Assembly: GCA_038521625.1 (NCBI GenBank)
Contig: JBCBKP010000014.1
Location: 15,823 to 79,822, forward strand
Reading direction: 5' to 3'
Source: JBCBKP01 sp038521625
Lineage (GTDB): Bacteria; Planctomycetota; Phycisphaerae; Phycisphaerales; UBA1924
DNA length: 64,000 nt
Of this stretch, positions 16,080 through 24,413 are shown in pieces. Under the pieces are notes generated by a model. It made no database searches. It had not been told where the DNA came from and saw only the letters and a program-made list of their open reading frames with translations. Positions within the stretch are counted from its first letter, which is position 1; the number at the start of each line of letters is the position of its first letter. Position numbers and translations under genes: made by a program.

Positions 16080-17651
16080 GTGATTCGTGGGGAGATCTGG
16101 CTCGGGGTCTGTACACTCTCCGGGGGAGATTCAGAAGTTCAGGCCGGGAGGTGTGTTATCCGACGTCGACAGAGCCATTCGTTTGCGGGCCTCGGGGGTG
16201 CGGTCGTCGTTGGTCTCGCGTCGGCGTCGCTCGCGGCCGGGCCGGTGATCGTGCCCGGGTGGGGGAGCCCGGTCTTCGAGGACAACTTCGACGGCGGGTC
16301 CATCGACTACGGCGTCTGGCAGGTGGCGGACTGGGCCGCGAGCAACAACGGCGAGCTGCAGTACTACCACCCGGGTCAGGTCTCGGTCTGGGATGGGGCG
16401 CTGCACCTGCGGGCGGACAGGGACCCGAACTGGAGCTTCGGCCGGAACTACAACTCGGGGCTTGTCCGGACGTGGCAGGAGTGGAGCTACGGGCGGGTCG
16501 AGGTCCGCGCGAAGCTCCCGTACGGCCAGGGATTCTGGCCGGCGATCTGGCTGCTGCCCCGGACGGCGAGCTGGCCGGCGGGCGGCGAGATCGACATCAT
16601 GGAAGCGCGCGGCGATCGGCCGTGGGGCGTGAGCAGCGCGCTGCACTGGGGGTGGGACGAGCCCTCGCACCAGCACGTCGCCCACTGGTACGAGAGCGGC
16701 GCGAACTTGCAGGAGGGGTACCACGACTACGCCGTCGAGTGGGACGTCGGAACCGTGGGCTTCTTTGTCGATGGGGTCGAGCACTTCCGGGTGTACGAGC
16801 CGGCGGTGGGCATCCCCGGTACGCCGAAGAGCATCGTGCTGAATCTCGCGGTCGGCGGGAACTTCTCGGGCTACCCGGACGGGTCGACCCCGTTCCCGGC
16901 GCAGTTCGACATCGACTACGTCCGGGTCTGGCAGCGTTCGGCGCCGACGCCGCCGCCGGCGTCGATGCTCTTGGACCCGGGGTTCGAAGACGACGACGGC
17001 GCGATGTCCGAGTGGCCTCGCTTCGGGAACGTCATCGACAACGTCGTCTCGGATTGGGGCACGCCGCTCGACGGCGAGCGATCGCTCAAGATGTACGGTC
17101 AGTTCAGCGGCGAGGAGAACTACTCGGGCGCTTTCCAGAACGTCTCGATCGGCGGCGGCGAGTGGCTGACGGTCGGCGCCCACGCGTTGACGCGATCGGA
17201 GGACTCGATCGCGGGCACCGGGAACTCGGCGATCATGAAGATCGAGTTCTACAGCAAGGCCGGGGGGGTGTACGGCTCGGCGTCGTTCCTCGACGAGGCG
17301 TCGGTCGTCATCGCGGACGGCGGCTCGCCGGAGGACACGTGGTCGTATTTAGAACTGACGGCGGTGGCGCCGAGCGACGCGGTCGAGGCGCGGGTTTCGA
17401 TCCAGTTCGTGCAGCCGGCGTCGAGCCCGGGCGGGTCGGTGTTCGTCGACAGCGTGGCGCTCAGGGAGCCGGGCTGCGCCGGTGATTTCGACGGCGACGG
17501 CGGGATCACGATCTTCGATCTCGTCGCGTTCGTCCGGGCGCACGACGCGGGCGATGCCTCGGCCGACGTCGCCTCACCATTCGACGCCCTGACCGAGACG
17601 GACGTGGAAGCGCTGCTGGGCCGTCTGGGGCTGGGCTGCTTCGGGGGGTAG
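16080..17651 (+). CDS. Secreted GH16 beta-glucanase with dockerin-like C-terminal anchor
   Basis: Up to 523 residues. After a signal peptide (hydrophobic AGLGGAVVVGLASASLAAG, about 36-54) comes a GH16 laminarinase/lichenase-type domain (about 62-310). Its catalytic signature is GEIDIMEARG (E170 nucleophile, D172, E175 acid/base), and the family motifs FWPAIWLLP and YHDYAVEW are present. Residues about 318-470 form a carbohydrate-binding-like jelly roll. The end (CAGDFDGDGGITIFDL through CFGG) is the dockerin-like GC module. It cleaves beta-1,3/1,4-glucans outside the cell. The GTG start at 16080 gives an odd N-terminus; a perfect GGAGGT (16147-16152) sits 5 bases before an in-frame ATC at 16158 followed by RRRQSHSF, which would give a textbook signal peptide. 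Confidence 0.9.
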   Translation: MIRGEIWLGVCTLSGGDSEVQAGRCVIRRRQSHSFAGLGGAVVVGLASASLAAGPVIVPGWGSPVFEDNFDGGSIDYGVWQVADWAASNNGELQYYHPGQVSVWDGALHLRADRDPNWSFGRNYNSGLVRTWQEWSYGRVEVRAKLPYGQGFWPAIWLLPRTASWPAGGEIDIMEARGDRPWGVSSALHWGWDEPSHQHVAHWYESGANLQEGYHDYAVEWDVGTVGFFVDGVEHFRVYEPAVGIPGTPKSIVLNLAVGGNFSGYPDGSTPFPAQFDIDYVRVWQRSAPTPPPASMLLDPGFEDDDGAMSEWPRFGNVIDNVVSDWGTPLDGERSLKMYGQFSGEENYSGAFQNVSIGGGEWLTVGAHALTRSEDSIAGTGNSAIMKIEFYSKAGGVYGSASFLDEASVVIADGGSPEDTWSYLELTAVAPSDAVEARVSIQFVQPASSPGGSVFVDSVALREPGCAGDFDGDGGITIFDLVAFVRAHDAGDASADVASPFDALTETDVEALLGRLGLGCFGG

Positions 17652-17732
17652 CGCAGGCGCGGGAGCGACGGAAGATCCGGCGACCGACCGCCGTTCGAGC
17701 CTGCTCGTGCGTCGCTTCGGAGCCGTGAACGT

Positions 17733-19586
17733 CTAGGGCTCCGCCGACTCCGTGAAGGCCGTGCCGAGATCGCTCGGGCCGAGCGGCAGCCCGAGAACCT
17801 CCCACAAGACCAGGAAGATCGTCCAGACGATGCCGAACGTCACCGTGTACGGCAGCATCATGGCCACCAGCGTGCCCATGCCGGCCTTGGGCGCGAAGCG
17901 CTGCATGAAGACCAGCACGATCACGAGGTACGCGTTGAGCGGCGTGATGATGTTCGTAGCCGAATCGCCGATGCGGTAGGCGACCATCGTCACCTCGGGC
18001 CGGATGCCGATCAGCATGAACATCGGCACGAAGATCGGCGCGAACAGCGCGTACTTGGCGCTCATCGATCCGATGAACAGGTTGAACACCATCGTCAGCA
18101 CGATGAACGCGACGATGAGCACCGGCGCCGGCATGCGCTGCTCGAAAAGCCATTCGCCGCCGGTGAACGCGAGCATCGCGCCGAGGTTGCACTCAGCGAA
18201 ATACGACACGAACTGACCGGCGAAGAACGCGAGCACAATGATCGGCGCCATGCCGGCCATCGCGTCCATCATCGTCTTCGCCGCGTCTTTCGTGTCCTTC
18301 AGCACGCCGACGGTCCAGCCGTAGACCATCGCCGGAACGATGGTCAGCATGAACATCAGCGGCACGATCACAGCGACCCAGCGCGGGAAGATCCCCTCCA
18401 CGCCGTGGAGCGGCGAGCCCTCCCAGAAGATCAGCGTCACCACAAGCGCGAGCGCGGCCAGGAACACCGCGCCGCTCCGCAGCAGCCCGCGGACCTCCTC
18501 GGGCTTCAGCCGGTCATCTCCCCCGGCCTCGCCGTCGGAGAGCGGTCGCGGCCCGCCGTCCAGCGGGTCCTTGGCCGTCAGGCGCTTCTCGACGAAGATC
18601 GCCGTGGTCGCCCAACCGACGAACGTGATCAGGATCGTGCTGGTCGCCATGAAATACCAGCTGCTCGTCGGCGCGACCTGACGCGCAGGATCGACCAGCT
18701 GCGCGCCCGACTGGGTGAACTCGGCCATCACCGGCTCCAGGCTTGTGATCAGCAGGTTCGCGTTGAACCCCGCGCTGACGCCCGCGAACACCGCCGCGAT
18801 GCCAGCCAGCGGAGAACGCCCGACGGCGATGTACGCCGCCGCGGCGAGCGGCGGCAGCACGACGTACCCCGCATCCGTGCCGAGGCTGCTCATGATCCCG
18901 AGGAACACCATCGCCGGCGTGAGCAGCGAGTTTGGCACGGGCCGCAGACTGACGCGAAGCAGCGCACCGATCAGCCCGACCCTCTCGAGCGGGCCGATGC
19001 CGAGCATGCCGAGCAGCACGATGCCGAGCGGCGCGAAGCCGAGGAAGTTGGCCTGCATCGAGCTGAGGATCCAGTAGAGCCCGTCGCTGGTCATGAGCGA
19101 GCGGGCGAACATGACCGAGCCGTTGGGCTCGAGCACGAGCGTTGTCTCGCCGGTCTCGGGGTCCTCGACCTCGGCTGGGGTCTTCTGGAAGACGGCCCAG
19201 CCGCGCTCGGCGAAGTCCATCGGCGCGCCGGCGTCATCGGAAACCGTCTCGCCCGTCTCCAGCACCAGATGCGCCGCCAGCCCGTCGCTCTCTTCGACCA
19301 CGACGAACGAACCCGGTGTGAACGTCTCGTTGCCTTTCTCATCCGCACCGACCCGGCCCATCGTCGCCAGGTACTCATCGACACCGCCGTCACTGTTGCC
19401 CACGTCGGTCCACCGGACCTCGAAACCGTCGGGCAGGCTCGGCGCGGCGAAGTGACTCGCGACGATGATCAGCACCGAGCCGATCAGGAAGAGGACGGCG
19501 GGGTCGGGGAGCTTGTTCCCGATGAGCTCGATCCAGTCGAGCACGCCTCGGGACTGGCTGGGCGGGGGGGCGGCGCAGTTGGGCAT
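17733..19586 (-). CDS. AbgT-family (p-aminobenzoyl-glutamate) transporter with a large inserted loop
   Basis: 617 residues, against about 510 for E. coli AbgT or Alcanivorax YdaH. It is a polytopic inner-membrane protein that starts with MPNCAAPPPSQSRGVLDWIELIGNKLPDPAVLF, the AbgT N-terminus. Family segments such as SSLGTDAGYVVLPPLAA and SAGFNANLLITSLEP are intact. Between the first and second transmembrane helices lies a hydrophilic region of about 110-130 residues (near 60-180, acidic, with ETGETVSDD and EDPETGETT) that is longer than usual. The family exports or imports p-aminobenzoyl-glutamate-like compounds by proton coupling. The start at 19586 is chosen because upstream codons are proline-rich; no strong Shine-Dalgarno is seen. 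Confidence 0.88.
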   Translation of the reverse strand: MPNCAAPPPSQSRGVLDWIELIGNKLPDPAVLFLIGSVLIIVASHFAAPSLPDGFEVRWTDVGNSDGGVDEYLATMGRVGADEKGNETFTPGSFVVVEESDGLAAHLVLETGETVSDDAGAPMDFAERGWAVFQKTPAEVEDPETGETTLVLEPNGSVMFARSLMTSDGLYWILSSMQANFLGFAPLGIVLLGMLGIGPLERVGLIGALLRVSLRPVPNSLLTPAMVFLGIMSSLGTDAGYVVLPPLAAAAYIAVGRSPLAGIAAVFAGVSAGFNANLLITSLEPVMAEFTQSGAQLVDPARQVAPTSSWYFMATSTILITFVGWATTAIFVEKRLTAKDPLDGGPRPLSDGEAGGDDRLKPEEVRGLLRSGAVFLAALALVVTLIFWEGSPLHGVEGIFPRWVAVIVPLMFMLTIVPAMVYGWTVGVLKDTKDAAKTMMDAMAGMAPIIVLAFFAGQFVSYFAECNLGAMLAFTGGEWLFEQRMPAPVLIVAFIVLTMVFNLFIGSMSAKYALFAPIFVPMFMLIGIRPEVTMVAYRIGDSATNIITPLNAYLVIVLVFMQRFAPKAGMGTLVAMMLPYTVTFGIVWTIFLVLWEVLGLPLGPSDLGTAFTESAEP

Positions 19587-19774
19587 CCGGGCAGTGTGGC
19601 GGTTGGGCTCGGACGCTGCAAGCAGACCTCCGATCCGCGGGCCCGGGGGACGAGGTGGGGGCGAGCCGGGCGCGTCTCGCACGGTGTTCGGGCTCAGGGC
19701 CGAACCGCGCGCCGGCGGCCGCGTAGAGGATCGCGGCGGTTGGGCCCGCGCGTGGGGGATTCGCGGGATTGATC

Positions 19775-20581
19775 ATGCGTGACGCGGAGGCTTCGGGATT
19801 CGGGCGGGTCGACGTGTTCGGCGGGCTGGTGCTCTCGAGGATGGTGCGATCGAGTCACCGCTTCGACACGCATGCCCATTCGACCTTCGTGCTCCAGCGC
19901 GTCGACGCGGGCGTGATCGAGTTCGACTGCCGAGGGCGGTGTTGGCGGGCGGCCCCGGGCGATCTCGTCTTGATCGATCCTGACGAGGCGCACACCGGGC
20001 GGCCGTTCGACGGCGCGCCGGTCAGCTACCGGACGCTGTACCCCTCGCGCGCGGCGCTCGGAGCGATCGTCGGCGAGGCGGGGTGCGGCGGGCTGTTCGA
20101 CGAGTGCGTCCGCTCCGATCCGAGGCTGGCAGGCTCGTTCGACCGCGCGTTCGAGGCGTTGCGGCATGGCCGTCGCTCGGAGGCCGTCGATGCCGCGATC
20201 TCATTCGGCGGCGTGCTGCGCGAAGTCGCTCCTGTGACGGGTCGACCGGCGCGATCGGAGGGCGGGCCCGATCTGGATCATGCGCGGGCGATCATCCGTG
20301 ATTCGCTCCCCACGGGCATCGCGGGCGACGATCTCGCTGCGCGTCTGGGCATGCACCCGGTTCACCTGATCCGGTCGTTCCGGGCGCGGTTCGGGATCAC
20401 GCCGCATCAGTACGAGCTCAGCCTGCGCGTCGAACTCGCCCGTGACGCGTTGCTCCGCGGCTGCACCGTGGTCGCCGCGGCCTGCGAGGCCGGGTTCTAT
20501 GACCAGGCGCACATGACGAAGCACTTCAAGAGGCGGTTTGCGGTCACGCCCGCCCGGTTCCGCCGGTCGCTCGTCCTCTGA
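19775..20581 (+). CDS. AraC-family transcriptional regulator
   Basis: 268 residues. The N-terminal 100 residues have the cupin pattern of AraC_binding (SHRFDTHAHSTFVLQRVDAG; APGDLVLIDPDEAHTG). The C-terminal 100 residues hold the two AraC helix-turn-helix units (TGIAGDDLAARLGMHPVHLIRSFRARFGITPHQY, then VVAAACEAGFYDQAHMTKHFKRRFAVTPARFRR). The ligand is not known. The next gene, 105 bp downstream on the same strand, encodes a DJ-1/PfpI protein; in many bacteria DJ-1 and AraC domains are fused (GlxA type), so the two may be functionally linked (inference). An in-frame TTG at 19769 is an alternative start. Confidence 0.9.
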   Translation: MRDAEASGFGRVDVFGGLVLSRMVRSSHRFDTHAHSTFVLQRVDAGVIEFDCRGRCWRAAPGDLVLIDPDEAHTGRPFDGAPVSYRTLYPSRAALGAIVGEAGCGGLFDECVRSDPRLAGSFDRAFEALRHGRRSEAVDAAISFGGVLREVAPVTGRPARSEGGPDLDHARAIIRDSLPTGIAGDDLAARLGMHPVHLIRSFRARFGITPHQYELSLRVELARDALLRGCTVVAAACEAGFYDQAHMTKHFKRRFAVTPARFRRSLVL

Positions 20582-20685
20582 GCGCATGCTCTGTACAAGA
20601 CACGCGGGACCGCGTCCGGTGTGATCGGTCTGTCTCGAGACCGCACCGCGGCCGCCGGCCGGGCGGCCCAACCGGAGAATCCAAA

Positions 20686-21822
20686 ATGAACTCGCTGCTG
20701 ATAGCTTTTGCCCGCTGCCCCCGTCTGGCCGTTGTGGCCGCGCTCCCGCTCGCGCCGGGCGCGGCGGCGCAGCCCGGGACGGTCGAGAACGACTACACGC
20801 TGAAGGTCGCCATCGTCGTCTACGAGGGCGTGGAGATCCTGGACTTCACGGGCCCGGGCGAGGTGTTCGCGGCCGCGGCGAGATACGCGCGGTCCGAGGG
20901 CCGCCCCGGGTTCGATGTCTTCACCGTCTCCGTCGACGGCGAGCCGGTGCGCAGCCAGGGATTCATCGACGTGATCCCGAACTTCTCGATCGAGGATTCC
21001 CCGCGCTTCGACATCCTGGTGCTTCCTGGCGGCCCGGCGAACCGGATCGGGCAGGACGAGGCGTTCATGGGCTGGGTCCGGTCCGGGGTGGAGGACGCGA
21101 CGCTGCTGACGGTCTGCACGGGCGCCGTGATCCCCGCGAGGCTCGGCATGCTCGACGGCGAGACCGCGACGACCTGGTACGGGGCCCTCGACCGCTTGGC
21201 CGAGGAGACCCCGGACGCGAGATTCGTGCACGGCAAGCGGTACGTCGACAGCGGTGAGATCATCACGACGGCCGGTGTATCGGCGGGGATCGATGGGTCG
21301 TTGCACCTGGTCGCGCGGATCTACGGCAAGGCGGTCGCCGATCGAACGGCGCAGTACATGGAGTACCGCTGGACGCCCGAGCCGTACCTGATGCGGACGT
21401 ACGCGCTCCTGAATCCGCGCGTCTCGGAGGCTGGCCGCGAGGAGCAGCTCGCGCTGATGGTGTTCGATTCGCGGGACTGGGAGCGGGAGATCGTCGCGCT
21501 GGAGCGCGTGTTCGAATCGGCGGAGCGCGACGGGCGTGCGGACCTGCTCCGGCGGCTCGGTTTCGCGCTGATGTCGACCGAGCGGTACCAACGCTCGATC
21601 GAGGTGCACCGCGAGCTTCTCGAGGAGCCGGGCTTGCGTGGGACGGCGTTGTACAACATCGCGTGTGCGCACGCGCAGCTGGGACATAGCGAAGAGGCGC
21701 TCTCGTCGCTCGAAGACGCGGTGCGCGCCGGCTTCGCGAACTACGCGATCCTGCGCGAGGACCCGGATCTGGATCCGATCCGGGGGAGCGAGCGATTCCG
21801 TCGCCTGCTCGAGGTTCGCTGA
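20686..21822 (+). CDS. Exported DJ-1/PfpI-family protein with C-terminal TPR region
   Basis: 378 residues. A signal peptide (about 1-28, ending GAAAQ) is followed by a class-I glutamine-amidotransferase-like DJ-1/PfpI domain (38-235). The nucleophile elbow is LTVCTGAVIPARLG with Cys144, the conserved acid is Glu59 (GPGEVF), and GLL.G..ATTWYG-like sequence resembles isonitrile hydratase/GlxA. Residues about 270-378 form TPR-like helical pairs (STERYQRSIEVHRELLEEPG, TALYNIACAHAQLGHSEEAL). A DJ-1 domain outside the cytoplasm is unusual. CCGGAGAAT precedes the ATG. The substrate is unknown; hydrolase, chaperone or deglycase roles are all possible. Confidence 0.85.
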   Translation: MNSLLIAFARCPRLAVVAALPLAPGAAAQPGTVENDYTLKVAIVVYEGVEILDFTGPGEVFAAAARYARSEGRPGFDVFTVSVDGEPVRSQGFIDVIPNFSIEDSPRFDILVLPGGPANRIGQDEAFMGWVRSGVEDATLLTVCTGAVIPARLGMLDGETATTWYGALDRLAEETPDARFVHGKRYVDSGEIITTAGVSAGIDGSLHLVARIYGKAVADRTAQYMEYRWTPEPYLMRTYALLNPRVSEAGREEQLALMVFDSRDWEREIVALERVFESAERDGRADLLRRLGFALMSTERYQRSIEVHRELLEEPGLRGTALYNIACAHAQLGHSEEALSSLEDAVRAGFANYAILREDPDLDPIRGSERFRRLLEVR

Positions 21823-21827
21823 GGGAC

Positions 21828-22250
21828 TCAGTCTTCGGGCGTCAGCTCGGCGGCGCACGCGGGCAGGGTGGCGAGGTCGGGCCCGAGGAACCGCTCCTTC
21901 GCGCTCGGGTCGGACAGGCGCTGAGGGCTGTAGTGCCTCGCGAGCACGTCGGGATCGAGCAGGTCGGGACGCGCCGCGTCGGCGCTGGGAGGGCGGCCCG
22001 AATCCGCGAGCAACGCCAGCCACGCGCAGGTGCGCGTCCGGCTGTAGCCGCGGGTCGCGGTCTCCGGCGTGCCGTGCGCGGCGTTGAGGGCGCGGATGCC
22101 CTCGGACATGACGCGTTCGGCCTCGGCGAGTCCGTATCGGTTCAGGAGGCCGACGGCGACGACGATGTGAGCGCGGTGTGTCCACTCGCGACGCGGCAGC
22201 GTGGAATCGAGGAACGAGCCGAGCAGCATCTCCTCGCGGCTGGTCGTCAT
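21828..22250 (-). CDS. Small conserved protein with WTHxAH motif, unknown function
   Basis: 140 residues without signal peptide or membrane segment. It contains RREWTHRAHIVVAVGLLNRYG and SEGIRALNAAHGTPETATRGYSRTRTCAWL, a pattern I associate with a widespread uncharacterised cytoplasmic family (W-T-H-x-A-H near the N-terminus, then I-R-x-x-N). The paired histidines suggest a metal site (inference). No known role. It ends 6 bp from the stop of the DJ-1 gene, converging with it. Confidence 0.7.
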   Translation of the reverse strand: MTTSREEMLLGSFLDSTLPRREWTHRAHIVVAVGLLNRYGLAEAERVMSEGIRALNAAHGTPETATRGYSRTRTCAWLALLADSGRPPSADAARPDLLDPDVLARHYSPQRLSDPSAKERFLGPDLATLPACAAELTPED

Positions 22251-22311
22251 GGCTTGGTCGTCATGGAGAGAGAGGCACTTCGTGTCGATCGGGACGGCGA
22301 TCCACGGCAGT

Positions 22312-24330
22312 CTACTCCGACACGCCGGCGTCCTCGGCGGTCTTCCCGCCGGTGACGAGGTAGGTGCGGAGCGGCCGGTAGAGGCGCGGGCCGGTCTCGC
22401 CGTTGGTGAGCACGACGAAGCCGGCGTTCTGTTCGGGGTAGGCCTCGAAGATGCTGTCGCTCCCGGGGTTCCGGCCGGTGTGGCCGAACGTCGGTCCGTC
22501 GGGCGTCTCGCCGACGCCGAGGCCGAGTCCGAAATAGGCGGGCCAGCCGACGTCGTTGTACTCGCCGATCGGCGTGTGCTGGCCCATCATCGAGTCAAAC
22601 TGGTCGTCGGAGAGCCCGCGGGCGTCCATCAGCGCGACCATGAACTTGCACAGGTCGCCCGTGGTCGTGTACATGCCCCACGCGGTGCCGCGGCGTCCGT
22701 CGATGATCGGCGCGATCGGCAGGGCGTTGCGGTGGCCGAGCGCGACGGCCTCGGCGAGGTTCTCGTCGCGGACGACGTGGGTCTCGGTCATGCCGAGCGG
22801 GGTGAGGACCTCTTCGCGGTAGACCTCCTCGAGCGGCTTGCCGGTGAGCTGGGCGACCGCGCGGCCGAGCAGTTCGAAGCCCTCGCCCGAGTACCCGTAC
22901 TCGGTGCCGGGGTCGTTCTCGAATCTGAGGCCCCAGTTGGGGAGCCCGGTGGTGTGGGTCAGGACGTGGTAGGCGGTGAGCCGATCGGAGCGGTCGTCGC
23001 TCTCGACGACGCGATCGGGCAGGTACTCGACGAGCGGCGTGTTGAGGTCGAGCTCGCCCCGGTCGATGAGCCGGTTGACGGCGTACGCGAAGACCATCTT
23101 CGTGACCGAGGCGTTGTCGAACGGCGTGTCGGGCCCGACCGGCTCGCGGGTCGCTCTGTTCGCGACACCGAACTGCTTGTCGTAGACGACCTCGCCGTCG
23201 CGGACGAGCGCGACGCTGGCGCCGGGGACGCGGAAGTGCTCCATGAGCTGACGGATGTACGCGTCGAGCTCGGGCTCATCGGAGGGGTGGAAGCCGAAGA
23301 GCAGGCCGGGGCGGGTGCTGGGGCTGGCGAGGGCCTGGTGCGACCATTCGATCCGCGGTTCGGTGGTCTCGCCGGCGCGAACACGGACGCGGTCCACGCG
23401 GGTGTCCGGGATCTGCACCGAGTACAGGATGCCGGCGAAGGGGAAGGGCGGGTAGACGAGGTACTCGCCCTCGGGGAGTTCGGCCTCGAAGCGGTCGTCG
23501 TTGGTGACGGACTGTGCCCACAGGCCGGGCGTGGTCAGGGACTGGAACCGGACGTGCAGGAGGTAGTGCTCGCCGGCGTCGGCGCCCTCGGCCCATTCGA
23601 CGGAGCCGGAGACCCGGCCGGTGCCGCGATCGGAGTCGAGCAGGATGAGGTCTCCGATGCGGCCCGCGGCCCGCGACTTGCCGTAGGCGGGGCCCCAGAG
23701 CGTGAGGCGGTCCGCGGGGTTCGGCGGCTCGGACGGCGCGTCGACATCGATCGAGATGACGTCGAGGCCGAGCGAGCGGTCGGCGCGGACGTGATCGCCG
23801 AGCTCGATGCAGACCTCATAAGTCGAGACGTCGCCGGTCCGGCGCATCGCGGACGCGAGCGTCACCGCTCGTGGTTCGAGCGCGGCGGGGTCGAAGCTCG
23901 TCTCCTGCGGCGAGACGCTCGCGCCCGTCTCACGGACGAGGATCACGATCGGGGCGGAGCCGCTCGGCGCGTGGATCGGGTCGATGTAGATCAGCAGGCC
24001 GTCCTCGTCGAGCCAGGCCGCGTCGGCCGGGCGCTGGTCGGGCTCGTGCACGAAGTGGTGATCGTCGGGAACGCGGATTGCGACGAAGATCGCGCCCTCG
24101 GCCTCGCTGTAGGCCACCCTGAACTCGGCGCGCGGGTCGTCGCGCCGGATGCCCGGCGCGATCTCGAGGCTGTTCCACGCGTTCTGGTCTGTCCAGTCGC
24201 TGAGATCCCCGTCGATCGTGATGTCGTCGATCGGGCGGGCGAGCGCGATCGCGCCGTTGTCCGCGGCGGCGTGAGCGGCGATCGCCGCGGCGCACGCGGC
24301 GGCTGTCGAACGGAGTTCCGGGATGGGCAT
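22312..24330 (-). CDS. Secreted serine hydrolase (PF00144) with CBM9/DOMON-like N-terminal domain
   Basis: 672 residues. After a short signal-like start, residues about 28-235 have the pattern of a CBM9/DOMON-type sugar-binding beta-sandwich (DDITIDGDLSDWTD, FRVAYSEAEGAIFVAIRVPDD, DGLLIYIDPIHA). A linker beta domain is followed at about 345-660 by a beta-lactamase-fold hydrolase with S408-V-T-K411, Y480-S-G482 and H617-T-G619. The HTG triad is close to that of penicillin-binding and D-Ala-D-Ala-peptidase-like enzymes. Exported; substrate unknown, with the extra domain suggesting a sugar-containing target or cell-wall location. GAGGTCC precedes the ATG. Confidence 0.88.
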   Translation of the reverse strand: MPIPELRSTAAACAAAIAAHAAADNGAIALARPIDDITIDGDLSDWTDQNAWNSLEIAPGIRRDDPRAEFRVAYSEAEGAIFVAIRVPDDHHFVHEPDQRPADAAWLDEDGLLIYIDPIHAPSGSAPIVILVRETGASVSPQETSFDPAALEPRAVTLASAMRRTGDVSTYEVCIELGDHVRADRSLGLDVISIDVDAPSEPPNPADRLTLWGPAYGKSRAAGRIGDLILLDSDRGTGRVSGSVEWAEGADAGEHYLLHVRFQSLTTPGLWAQSVTNDDRFEAELPEGEYLVYPPFPFAGILYSVQIPDTRVDRVRVRAGETTEPRIEWSHQALASPSTRPGLLFGFHPSDEPELDAYIRQLMEHFRVPGASVALVRDGEVVYDKQFGVANRATREPVGPDTPFDNASVTKMVFAYAVNRLIDRGELDLNTPLVEYLPDRVVESDDRSDRLTAYHVLTHTTGLPNWGLRFENDPGTEYGYSGEGFELLGRAVAQLTGKPLEEVYREEVLTPLGMTETHVVRDENLAEAVALGHRNALPIAPIIDGRRGTAWGMYTTTGDLCKFMVALMDARGLSDDQFDSMMGQHTPIGEYNDVGWPAYFGLGLGVGETPDGPTFGHTGRNPGSDSIFEAYPEQNAGFVVLTNGETGPRLYRPLRTYLVTGGKTAEDAGVSE

Positions 24331-24413
24331 GGCGTGGACCTCGGTGTTGTCGCGCTCGGACTAGGCGCTCGGCCCTCGCCGAAACGCCCTCGCGCGCGGT
24401 GTGTTCCGATGGT

